Of a stretch of DNA of 64,000 nucleotides, positions 32,772 through 43,824 are shown piece after piece (position 1 is the stretch's first letter; each line of letters opens with the position of its first letter). The notes beneath the pieces are model-generated. The model saw only the letters and a list, made by a program, of their open reading frames with translations. It did no database searches and was not told where the DNA came from. Position numbers and translations under genes: made by a program. The stretch lies in assembly GCA_950295325.1 (NCBI GenBank), contig OX485804.1, positions 62,962,533 through 63,026,532 of the forward strand. Reading direction: 5' to 3'. This DNA is from Polytrichum commune. Its lineage: Eukaryota > Streptophyta > Polytrichopsida > Polytrichales > Polytrichaceae.

Positions 32772-35700
32772 TTAAGGCCTCTGCCGCTGGGACGATTTGG
32801 TCCTCGTGGAAATAGGTTTTCGCTTAGCAAGGGTCAATTTCTTCCCCTTGTTCACGGGTGAATTTGTGCGGTCATCTTCGTCACTCTCACCTCTCAGGAA
32901 CCGATCAATGTGGGAGTCCTTCTGCCTAAAACATAGCTGGGACAGGGTTTCCCTGTCTTGAAAATCGTCCTCCGAACCCCCGCCATCGTCGGTCTCGTCC
33001 GTTGAGAATTCCACAGTGTCGCCCTCAAAATCACGAGGGGTCTGTGATTGAGTACCCCGCTTGGAACTGCCCAGATTCGACTTCCTCTTTTGAGATACGT
33101 CTGCCTCTGGTAAGTTGATGCGAACCTCCTTCTCCTGTGGCTGAACCCGTTGGTGGCCATTTTTTCTCTTCAACCGCCCATTGACTTCCTCGTCACTGCA
33201 GGAGACCCTCTCTTCCCACTGCACGTCGTTTCTGGATTTTGTGCGCCTCTCTTGAAACTACAACTCATCGAAAGTGGCGTCAGCCTCGGTCTCGGGTATG
33301 ATGGAATCATATTGCGCAACGGGTGCCTGCATTTTTGGAACTGCGAGCTCACGAGTGGCAGGAGGTGCCATTCGGCTGGAATGTGGCTATGGTTTCGGTG
33401 GGGGGGTGACCATGTTGGCCACATCGTCATCTTGGCGGGGCATCCTGCCGGCCAAGTCTTGAAAGCTTCCAACGGAGGGGCTTGGAGTACGTGAAGGAGT
33501 TGGTTCCCGCACCTTATCAACCCCAGAAATCGTTCGGGAGGTTTGTCCAAGGTCTGCACACAGACAACGATTAGGGAACCAGAGATGATGACAGGGTTTA
33601 GCAATATAGGAATTGCGATCCCATAAACCCCGGTGACAAACCCTTCCATGACCATACCCATTAGTAGTCAGTACACATCCACTTCCTGGAGTTCAAAGTC
33701 CATGTAAGCCACAATATATCAATATCACATCGAACTCTACATACAAGTCAATGGTTATCCACCCAAGATATATAGAAACCCATTCCCCTTCTTTGACATC
33801 CGGGACTGTCCCAACACAGTCAAAATTTCTATATGATGCCTCCATAAGACTCTTCCAAAAGTTATAGACACTAAAGGGCGTCCCGTGTATTCCATAATCA
33901 ACTCCAACAATCACTAAGAAGCCAGTTTGAACACTGCACTATCCACAAACCCTATAGTACATGGCAAACCTCTGCACTGGTATACTACGATGCCAAAATT
34001 TTCAAATGAACCCTAAACTTCACATTTGATGTCAGTGGACATCCACATGAGAGGGACTGAAGCCCATTCCCACCTAACCCTAAACATTGAAGACCATTGG
34101 AAGTACATACAACATCATATTGGCTCAATACAATCAATACCACAACAAACACCTTTTGAACTATGCCAGAATTTTCAAAATAACCCCTAACTCCTCTTTT
34201 TCTCTGTGTGGACCTGGACATGAGAGGGATTAAAGCCCATTTCCACCACACCCTAACACTGAAACCCATGAACCCTACATACTACTGAATGTTGGCTTCT
34301 TCCAATCAATACAAACAATGCAGGGTCCATAAAACGCCTCATGTATTCTTAAATTCCCCACAAGTACAACGTCCAACCCACAATCAGAAGAGAGAAGTGG
34401 ACTTTGCTCACGACTAACCCATGTGTGCAGCTGCAAAGTCCAGGAGTCCAGGAGTGCAAGCGAAGCAAGTGCCAACCTCCAATTTCCACAACCATGGAAC
34501 ATGCAAGTGTGGTTATGTTTCCCCCCCCCCCAAAAAAAATACACAGCATATACCTAAACCAGCATGATGTCCCCAAACCATAACGATGTACCAACAGCAG
34601 CATGATAAACTCAAAATGGACACAAAATGAGGGGAGTGAGGGGATTACGTGTAAGAGGTGCTCTCTCCCAAGCTGCAGCCATGACGACTCCATCCTTCCC
34701 CACCACGGGCTTCTGAATCCCTGTGCAGATCCACCAATCCTTGTGCATCTCCATGGCACAGTCTTTGTGGATGCATTTGGTGGACTCACTGAAATGCGTG
34801 AGTGCACACCATGAATGGTAAGCGTGGCGGCAGGAGGCTAAGCGACAATCCCACGCCGGTTGAAAGCCCCGCAAACAAAATGGGCACACACCCACCTGGA
34901 TTGTGTGAGTGGCGATAGGCTCCTGACCCCAGTCGCTGTGGATAGCCGGCAACGGCACAAGTGTTGTGGTGGGACATTCGTAGCCAGCCCGCATGCCTCG
35001 CAGCTGGGATTGGAGTGCAAGCCGGTGACGGCTCCACAAGAACTGCCTCGTCTTAGCGTTGCTCCAGGCTTCCTCGGCAGCGGTCAATTTCGCCAACTCC
35101 ACTATCTCTGCTTGCCCACCACCGCAAGTCTCCTCAAACACGGCCAGAATTGATTTTTGTGCATCCACTCGGAGCTGGAGGCCTTCAAGATCTCGGTGTA
35201 TGAAGACCAGCCCACTGTCTTCTGGCCTCACCGAGACCAGCTTAGCCCTCAAGGCATCCCGCTCTGCCTCCAACTCCGACAGTTTCGATTGAGCGTCGGA
35301 AATGAGCTTGCGGCCATACTCCACTTGGCTGGAGACCTTATGCAAGGTCATTCTGGCCTCTTCTTTTTCGGCGAAGAGAACCTGCACGTACCCATCCAAG
35401 CCCAGGGACTCCCGATCCAACGTCTCCAAGCACAGACTCCATTCTCCGATAGACATAGCAATTTTTCCCAAAAAATATATTTTGTGACCTTGTTGCGGTA
35501 TAATGCCTGCACAATTGATCCCGGAGCTGGGCACCTGATCTCGCGAGCAATTCTCTTTGCCCAGCTGACACTCCTTCTCCGAATCCACCTCTCCCTTCAG
35601 AGAAATCCCCTTGGACTTTGCGGCGTCCTCTTCCTCTGCCCGCAACTTCTTCAACTGATCCCGACAGGTCCACTCTGCGAAAAGGGCCCAGTTAGTTTCT

Positions 35701-36116
35701 TTTTTCTTCACAATCTCGTACGCAAACCCTTTTGCCTCGGAGACATTCACCATGCGGGTGTTGGGCACCACTGTTTTTTGGTGGCAAATCATCCACATTG
35801 TCTCCACCATACGCACAAACTCCTCGTCCATTGTAGCGTATCGATAGCCATTGCCATTCTGCCGCGGCCCAAACAAGTTTTCCACATCCGCCTCCTCTAA
35901 ATGGTGCCCAATCTTAATCTGTTTCGGGGTGATTCCTCTATTGCACAAGTTGTATTTCTCTGCAAACCAATCCCTTGTCACTACTGACTTTCGATCCCAC
36001 AGGATCTCAGGCTGGCAAGCATACAGTGGATCCACCCAGCTGCTCTTCTTCGCACCTCGTTTTGGACATAGTAGCCTCTCCTCCAGCTCCTCCCGCGAGT
36101 CCTCCGAGTCGGACAT
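32772..36116 (-). CDS. Coiled-coil/RING-like protein, family member B
   Basis: Exon 1 is 36116-34649 (ATG of MSDSEDSREELEERL). It ends at a GTAATC donor, and the frame re-enters from a TGTGCAG acceptor at 33553, continuing to a stop at 32772. The N-terminal domain contains VENLFGPRQNG, VPNTRMVNVSEAKGFAYEIV and NWALFAEW. The middle is coiled coil (KLSELEAERDALRAKL). A RING-like motif follows: VCPFCLRGFQPAWDCRLASC, RHAYHSWC, CIHKDCAMEMHKDWW. The tail is acidic, then basic (KRKPISTRTKS). All parts align in order with the gene at 21.9-24.5 kb. Two TAG codons (33389-33387 and 33260-33258) lie where gene A has its last intron, so they are probably intronic rather than disabling. The gene is divergent from the Mutator-like transposase, with about 870 bp between the two starts. 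Confidence 0.6.
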
Positions 36117-36420
36117 GGCGTACACCTTCACGTCACCGTAACAGCCTAAGAGGATGTCTCCGTAATCGACTCTCGAATGCGACAAAACGTGACAGCGTAC
36201 AGCTCCGCGTGCGACAGGCCTCCGGGAAGAGAGGACAACACATGCAACAAAGGGAGACCATGCTCTTCAAACCCTACTCATTCAGGGCCACACGATCGGG
36301 TTCCATCTAACGGCTGTGACACATGCCTGCCAACGAGTTTGAAACTCCATCATGGTTGGATGAATGACGGAGCAGATTTGGATGACGGTTCTTTTACACG
36401 TGTGGTCATACAATTTGAAG

Positions 36421-36490
36421 GGTATGGAGTTAAAAAAAATAGGGTATGGTCCGGTATTGAGCCACTCAACCATGCATCTACCCTTGAGAG
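36421..36490 (+). repeat. Dispersed ~65-bp motif, copy 3
   Basis: GGTATGGAGT, an A run, GGTATGGTCCGGTATTGAG, and CCACTCAACCATGCATCTACC. It is located between the divergent starts of RING-like gene B and the Mutator-like gene. Confidence 0.8.
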
Positions 36491-36718
36491 CCCATAACTT
36501 ATGATACTAAAACAAATGAGATGAGTATCACGAGATCGTATATAGGTATTCGTATGAGGGATAACCCTATATTTATTGTCCAATTAGATCTTCGTCATTC
36601 GTTCTATTCATGTCCTGAAATGTCAAGTCTATCTCTAGACTTAGTTATGAATCATGCTTTCAGTCGGCGCCAAATAATCACATTTAATTGCTTGTCGAGT
36701 AGAATGTATACCATGACT

Positions 36719-36742
36719 TCCACGCTATATTTATATATAGCG
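36719..36742. other. Inverted repeat, possible hairpin/TATA region
   Basis: CACGCTATAT and ATATAGCGTG face each other across four bases. It lies about 245 bp upstream of the Mutator-like ATG and contains TATATATA, so it could be part of that promoter or a small foldback. Confidence 0.5.
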
Positions 36743-36984
36743 TGACAACGTTATTCATCACTTTCAGACTTAAGGACAGCTGTTACTAATTTGAAAATAT
36801 TATTGAGGCTTTCGTTCAGAGTTCATCCATCATATCGATCATGTTCATCACATGTTGTCGTTGGCAGCACATTAGTAATAAATAGATGGCCCACAATGTT
36901 GAGAATCCTCTTTCATATTTTCCTCTTAGTGCAAGTCCTCATTCCACTCATCATGGCTCATATTCCATCTAAAGGAGAGTTGGG

Positions 36985-39900
36985 ATGGTTGTCGTCTATG
37001 CACATGGAGTGAGAGTTCCACTTACGTTTCGGATGGAAGAGGACGGACTAGCTTACGTGACGTCACAACGTCTAAGTCTTCGGTTCAACTTCAGAGAGGA
37101 CACTATTAGTGTTGAGGAAGATATTTTTGACGATTTGACGTCAGATGTTACACACACGATTGGTCGCTTATCGCATCGAGATGAGAACAATAATTTGTTT
37201 TGGAGTCTTAATCCAGGTAGTTACCGTGTGTATGGCCTCACTGATTCTCAGATGGCTGCGTCTACTGAGATCCTTACTCCTCGTTGTTCCTCTACCTGCA
37301 CCATTCAAATTCTTTTGCCCCGTGATGTGAAGGTCAAGCTTGAGCCCGGTCTCGAGACGCCAATTGTAGAAAACGTTAGAGTTCAGTCTGTAATTACACT
37401 TTCTTCAGATGAAAAGGGCAGTCCTACCAAGCCCCCGCCTCAGGTTATAGTTAGTGGGAATGCTCCTAAAGTATATCATTTGTCGCAAGAGACTGTTAGC
37501 ATATTTCCATTGCTAAAACAACTTGCAGGAAGGCCGGGAAAAAAAAAATTCTTAAAAAATTAGATTACTCAGTGATTAGACACGAGAAAGTACAATATCT
37601 TCCTGCTGTGTTCGATGGGGCCGTCATATTTGAGTTGCCACCCCCTGGTGACACGGCCGCACGGTCACAGGCCAAGTCAATGCAGGGAATGGACAAGCAT
37701 TACGACGGCCATGTGTGGACGAAGACCATCACCACCATCACCACCAACATCACAAATGATTTTGGTTTGTCCTTCCGTTATTCCGCTTGCGTTGGACACC
37801 TGCGCTGCAACAACCAGGAGTGCGACTATCTGAACCGCCGACCTCGCATCTTCCAAGTCAACGAGACAAAGTTTGAAGGTTGTACCCTCCAAGCCTTTGT
37901 AGTGGATCAAATACCCTCAACTGAGTCTACGCTTGTTTGCAAGGTATGTAAAGAACCCCCTGCATGTATTGCTACATATGGAGCTAAGATTTATTATGTG
38001 GTTGCCAAAAGCAACCAAACAAGAGCATGTATCCACCTAGGAACTCATGATCACCCAGTCAAAGTGGGCGACTACAGAGACACTAAGGCTGAGATCAGTG
38101 GCCTAATTGAAGAGCAGATCGATAAGACTCCCCAAGCTACCAAGAGCGCAGTGGTGTTGGAGGCTAGCAAGGTTCTAATTGGCAACTATCTTCTTCAACC
38201 CGAGGACGCGCCACCAAAGAAGCTGACTCTTGAGGAGCTTGTTCCTGTATTTGACCGATGCAAGGACATGGCTTCTCCAAACATCCGCAACAAGGTCATG
38301 AGCTTCTGTTTCCTGAGAAGGTATGGTGTCAAGGACTCTATCACCAAACTCCGTGGAATCAGTTTATGGGCCTTTGTTCAGGAGAACAAATTTCCAGGTC
38401 AATGGGCTGATCTTGACAAGGTTTTTGTCTTCAAGATGTCGGAAGTCAGACCTGGTAGTGGGGTAGACTTGGTGAAGCGTATGCAGCCCGGCGAAGATTT
38501 GGAGAATGCCTAGATGATGTTCGACCATGTCAAACGGGTAAGACAATGGACCACAATGGCATGCCATATATATGACTCCACGTATTGCCGTGTTATGACC
38601 ATTGCAAGCTGTGATATGCAATCCGAGGACTCTGAGGCCCAGATCGTTTTCTGGAAGAATCTCAATGTTGTCATGGTGAGGAATGGCGTTGTCGAGCCCA
38701 ACTTCAAGGGTTTCATGGCCGACAGCGCCCAGGCCAACTGGAATGCAGTTCGGGTTGTATATGGCGACGGGAAGAAAGAGGACCGCATGGACGACCGGGG
38801 GAGAACTTGTCAGTTTCACTGGACCCAGTCTATGGTTAAGTATACCAAGAAGCACATTCCCGAAGAACTCCGGGAGCAGCACAAAAAGATGTGCCACCAA
38901 TATAGGACCGCGAGGACCATGGACAAAGCGGAGAGTTTGTACCACGGGCTACGTGCATGGTGGGTATCCGCCGGGGCAATGATAGAGATGGCACTAAACA
39001 AACTAGAGCTTTGGCTTGCATTCTGGCACTACCGTTATCGCCAATGGGGAGGCTTCATGACCGGGGTATGTTTCCCCAAAACATTTCTTTTTTTTTCCTT
39101 CTTTTAGCAGTTATCTAATCTGAAACAATTTTTCTCTAATCTCTAACTACTTCCACTATGTACTCGCAGAAATTTTCAGAAGAAGAACTAACAGAAATGC
39201 CTTCATGTAATCTCGCCGAAACAATACACAACAAGTGGCTTCAAGCATCTGGAAACAGCGGCGGCGACCTCTACGTGGCTACAGTGGACGACTTTGTTCG
39301 AGGCTTCCTACAGGTTGTCAATTACTACCAGTTCCTGAAAGGTGACGTCGGCGGAACATGCCCTACAAAGAAAGAGCTCAAACTAAGGATGGCAGAATGC
39401 AGGGCAAAGCAAACAGGTAATCCCTTAGTGCTTGAAGACCCCATGCTGGACATGCCTGGAGCAGAAGAGTTTTGTACCCGTGAGCCTCGCATGGCTGGAG
39501 AAGAGGTATTCGGGTCCACAAAGCGGAAAGCAGATCTACCTCTTGGAGCTGAAGAGGAGTCTCATCGACCTGACAAGGTAAATTTCTCACATCCAAGAGG
39601 TTCAGGACGTGCTGTGAGGGCTCGTCCTGTGCAGATGCCCATCATTCTAGAAGAAGATACTAAAGTTGATACGCATGTCCAAGACATTCACCCCCTTGCG
39701 CCTGAGCCTGAGAGCATCCCTGCGTCCCCACCGAACGAGGGGGGGATCCGTCATGTCAATGTTGTTGAAGAGACAAAGGTTAACGTCAAGGAGTGGCACA
39801 TATCAAGACTTCCCAAGACCTCCGCAAAGTGTTGTTGGGCCCAGAGAGCTGTCACGAAGAAGAAGTGTACTGCGAGAATTGTGAGGGGCACCAATTCGAC

Positions 39901-40741
39901 CGCCGCGCCCACCTACACCGGAGTTTGGACCAATATACGCAGGAATGTATCAGAGAGGACAAAATTCTTCTTCTGCTCCGACGACATTGACAGATGCGTG
40001 AAGGGCACAAGGCACAAATGGGTTGCTAAGCACTCTACAGATCAGGAAATGCCCCCAATACCAGATGTTTGGCCGGTGAAGCTAGGCACAAACCTCAAGC
40101 TCACTGAAATTCTTACCTTTGAAGCGGTTGGATTCCAACTCCCGCATAAGAAACCGGTCTCTCCAAGACGCCTCTTCTCTTCTGCCCCGCCGCCTACAAA
40201 TCTCAGCGCGGTGCCCGTTCCTGCAGAAGCAGACCGCTACCCTGGCAAGAGAGACGGCAAGATGGTCAAACGCACTGCCACTCGCCCAAATCCGGCGCAG
40301 CGACTCTCCATGGCCTCCTCTGACTCCCTCAAAGCTTGCCTCCGTTCCATCACTATGATACCTCATCCAGGCCATGGTTGCATCATCGGGCTGGATTCGG
40401 GTGTTCCTCCTGCCATCACACAGTACCAGGTTACCATTAGCTCTTTCCTGGGTTGCACTTGCCCTGCATTCAGGAAGACGATGACTAAGTTTCGAGGGAG
40501 GACCCAATTCTCTTATTGCAAGCATGTTTACTTCATCCTTTTGAAGGTTTGCCACCGTGATCCCGAGGCCGACCTTTTCATTCACGCGCCTACCTTTAGC
40601 TTCAACGAGGTCAAGCTAGTCCTAGAAAGCGGACTCTTGACTCACCCTTTGGTTAAAAAGCAGGAGGCAAACTACAAAGAGCCTAGACTCTTGTCAATGG
40701 ACGGTGGCCACTCAAAATTCCCTTGTCATTACATGTACTGA
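36985..40741 (+). pseudogene. Mutator-like (MULE) transposase with SWIM zinc finger, damaged
   Basis: Blocks 36985-39065 and 39170-40741 are joined by a GTATGT...CTCGCAG intron (phase 0), about 1,200 residues. The N-terminal region ends in an A10 run. The central part has DSTYCRVMTIASCDMQSED, then FKGFMADSAQANWNAVRVVYG and AESLYHGLRAWW. These correspond to the acidic blocks of the MULE DDE core. After the intron comes a SWIM zinc finger, CTCPAFRKTMTKFRGRTQF with YCKHVYFILLKVC. MULE transposases cut and paste DNA in the nucleus. Damage: a one-base frameshift at the A run 37539-37548 and an in-frame TAG at 38511-38513, so this copy is probably inactive unless the run is miscounted. I did not identify terminal inverted repeats. 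Confidence 0.8.
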
Positions 40742-42698
40742 GTCAGCAATACAAGATTCATATTGTCTTTTTCAATATAAATGCTTAGAAATGGTGTTGT
40801 CAAAACTTCTGTATAGGCTCCCATGACATCGTGTTGTAATTAGCCGAACGTAGAATTAGGTTATTTTGTAAAGAGACAACCACAACTATTGTATGTAATT
40901 TCTTGCAAAAATACATAACTCATGCATGTTTCATGCGAGGGTTTAGGGTATGGATGTACCATAGGCAAAGATTGATGATAGTTGTAATTCAGTGGTAAAA
41001 ATGAGAGTAACATAGTTTGAAAACATAAAAGTAACCATTGCAATGGCTCTCCAAATTGGAGATATGATTATTTGGTTGAGAAAAAAAGAACTAAGGTCTA
41101 TTCACTAATAGCCTCATCATCCACATAAATCAAACCGTTACCAACAAAGCTGGTGGATAGAGAAATAGAACCACCAACAAATAAGTCATATAAGATTTGC
41201 ACTCAATAATATAAGATTATCAGTTTGTCTCCACCCTGGTCAGATTGAGCATCTAAATCTTGGTAGCAGTTCAATATATGTTGTGAGCCACTCAAACCGC
41301 TCGCGGTTCGAGCTAAGGCCCACGGTCTACAAAATCAAAGAAGTTAGTTATTAGGATTAGTTAATATATAGATAGTCACTAGGTTTTTGCACATCCGCCT
41401 GTGGATGCGAGTTGTCTGTAAGAGACTGTATTAAGGTCTGGACCAACCCGGGTTCGAATCTGGTTGGCTTCATTGACTGGTGTTATCCTACAATGAGCTA
41501 GTGGTAAAAGCAGGAATACTCTATAGGCGGATACAGAGAATAAGTTACTACAAATGTGTACGTAGAACCTTCTCAATTGCTTTTTATATTCTATAAGCAT
41601 TTTACTATTTACTCACCAATTATATCACAATATTTATATCATTCTAACCCTTTCCCGTATCCAAATTTAATGAGACCATTTCAAATTCAGGGCCTTTTAA
41701 TTTATTTTTGGACCTATATTTTCCACGGAAATAGGTCATAAAATTTCAAGATTTTTGGAAGATTCTAGAATATTCAGAGAATATTCACATATTATCTAAA
41801 TTTAGTATGGTACTTTTACTATTTTTACATCATTTCCGCTCTCCGCTCTCCACATCTCTGCTCTCCGCTCTCCGCTCTCCACATCTCTGCTCTCCGCTCT
41901 CCGCTCTCTGCTCACCGCTCACATACAAGTGTCGTCCAATCCCATGTCTTCATTCACCCCTTCGTTTCGTCTCACACTATTGCGTGCTTCCTGTGTTGCT
42001 CCTTGCTCGCCACACTCCATGTGAAAATACTGCATATAAATATTGTCGGGCGATCTGGTCTTCCCATCCGCGGGTGTCCCACCCCACCTGATTGCATGGT
42101 CTTCTCTTCGCGTGTTGGTGTTGTTTCTGCATAGAGTTGTTGTTGGCTGCTTGATTGGTGGCCTCACCTTCCCGTGCAGTCCATGACTTCAGCCGTCCAT
42201 CTCTCAATTCCACTTGACCCCTCTCTGCCTAGCAGTCCAGTCGACTCTTTCGCAGGTTCTCCTCAATCTTTGCTATCCCATGTGTGGCCTCTTGTCGCCT
42301 CTTCCGCAGGGTCACTCTGATTTTGATCGTCACATGTGTGGCAGCTCGGTGTTTGTCACCTTTGTGCGAGTTGAATGTGTTCACACGGCCCCTTTATGTT
42401 GTGGGAATGTGCCACTTGCAATGTATGCTTTTGCCTGAACATGCTCACACTCACTTGCTGTAACTTTCTTGGTTTACACTCTCCATGGTTGTAAGTGTCC
42501 AGTTGCCTGCAAGTTCTGCCACTCTGCGGGACCTTGTAGACTCATGATGTTTGCAACATTGGGAAGTCTCTCCGTCTATGAGACTGGCCATAACCTTCGC
42601 AATATCCATTCAGTTATTGTGTACATGTTTGTGACTGTTTTTGCAGAGATTTTGTTTGTCTCATTTTTGTTGCCGTGGGGAGGCTTGTTTCTTGAACA
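40742..42698. other. Intergenic; tRNA-promoter-like boxes and 5' flank of the Myb/SANT gene
   Basis: No supported gene. A B-box-like GGGTTCGAATCTGG at about 41449 and an A-box-like GCTAGTGGTAAAAGC at about 41498 occur in an order not usable for one tRNA or SINE. Confidence 0.35.
41700..41935 (+). repeat. CTCTCCGCTCTCC minisatellite, resembling a transposon end
   Basis: From 41828 the words CCGCTCTCC, CACATCTCTGCT and CTCTGCTCACCGCTCACA repeat. The preceding sequence (TTCCACGGAAATAGGTCAT, 41720-41740) and the closing GCTCACCGCTCACA resemble the right end of the 49.9-63.2 kb element (TCTCCACGGTCATAGGGTC ... GCTCACCGCTCACA). Confidence 0.5.
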
Positions 42699-43808
42699 AT
42701 GGATGACATTGTGAATTTGGGTGAGAGCTCTCAACCTCCATCCACCCAGGGGCCCGCAGCCACGGATTGTGAGTTTATTTCCGAGTGTTTAGAGGACCAA
42801 GAGCCGGCTTCATTTGTGCCACCAGCTGCAAAAGGAGGTGTACGTGCGAGGGGTAGATCGAGCACTGGACGGTCTTCACCGCTGTCATCTCAATCCCATG
42901 CGGCACTCCCCCACAAGGTTCGAGGGCCGAATTGGACGGAGGCGGAGATGCTTGTCCTAATAGGCCAAAAACGACTTGAATGGGATGGGTGTCACAATTG
43001 CAACCAACCTTCATTGGCAAAGTTTGTGTATGGAACCACGGCCTGGAGGTTGGTGTTGGCGGGGTGCATGAGTGTGGTGGGTTTCAGGGCCCGGGATACC
43101 GACCAGATCACCAACAAGTGGGATGGTCTGATTAAGGATTATAAAAAACTTAAGGACTACATAGAGTGCACGGGCTCTGCAAATTGGTGGGGATTGAGTA
43201 GAGAGGAGAAGAAGGAATTGTCTAGAACAAGGAAGATGTCGTTGGAGTTCAGTGAGGCAATGTACACAGAAATGGAGGGTTTTGTAGGCAAAATACAAAT
43301 TTTTGGTCGTGCAACGGATGTGGTGGACTCCGATAGGTTGGCTTCCCCCGTGGCAAGGCATTTCCGTGCCTCCACTCCTGCGTCATGTGCGCGGTCTTTT
43401 GTAGGGGTGGGCAGTCCCATGGCGAGCACGACATCCGCATCCGACACCCCAACGGCGGCAACACCCGGAAACGACATCCCCGGTTCAACAGGCCGCAAAC
43501 GGAAATCCACGGGCACCGATAATCTTGTAGATTTTGTCAAGGATTTCAACCATGAGTACCTTGCACGCGTGGAGGCACAGGACATAGACAAACGTACATG
43601 GAGGACGGATGTGTTGGCATTTGACACAGCGAGAGAGGCAAGAATTACAAAAAAAAAGATGGTAGCTGCAAACTTGGATCAAAAACTTTATGAGTTGGAG
43701 GTGGAGAGAACAAAAAATTTGGGCAACATGACAAACGCCTTGCTTATGTTGGCGTCGTCTATGGACACTCTCACGAGGTTATGTTCTTCACCCCCCTCTC
43801 ATGAATAA
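42699..43808 (+). CDS. Myb/SANT-like DNA-binding protein, PIF/Harbinger partner, 369 aa
   Basis: ATG at 42699 (MDDIVNLGESSQPPS). The N-terminus is disordered. Residues about 80-180 form a Myb/SANT or trihelix-like domain: RGPNWTEAEMLVLIGQKR, DQITNKWDGLIKDYKKLKD, TGSANWWGLSREEKKEL. A linker with RKRKSTG and a C-terminal helical region (KKKMVAANLDQKLYELEVER) follow. In PIF/Harbinger elements such a protein binds the element ends and helps bring the transposase into the nucleus. The stop is 16 bp from the stop of the Harbinger transposase on the other strand, the usual two-gene layout. No internal stops. Confidence 0.8.
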   Translation: MDDIVNLGESSQPPSTQGPAATDCEFISECLEDQEPASFVPPAAKGGVRARGRSSTGRSSPLSSQSHAALPHKVRGPNWTEAEMLVLIGQKRLEWDGCHNCNQPSLAKFVYGTTAWRLVLAGCMSVVGFRARDTDQITNKWDGLIKDYKKLKDYIECTGSANWWGLSREEKKELSRTRKMSLEFSEAMYTEMEGFVGKIQIFGRATDVVDSDRLASPVARHFRASTPASCARSFVGVGSPMASTTSASDTPTAATPGNDIPGSTGRKRKSTGTDNLVDFVKDFNHEYLARVEAQDIDKRTWRTDVLAFDTAREARITKKKMVAANLDQKLYELEVERTKNLGNMTNALLMLASSMDTLTRLCSSPPSHE

Positions 43809-43824
43809 AGGATTCGCCTCAAAA

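Noticed and set aside
33258-33389. Two in-frame TAG codons in RING-like gene B
   Set aside because: They lie where the homologous gene has its last intron and an AG acceptor directly follows the second, so they are probably intronic, not nonsense changes.
41380-41560. tRNA or SINE promoter-like boxes (GGGTTCGAATC and GCTAGTGGTAAAAGC)
   Set aside because: The B-like box precedes the A-like box on the same strand and no cloverleaf folds; kept only as a note.
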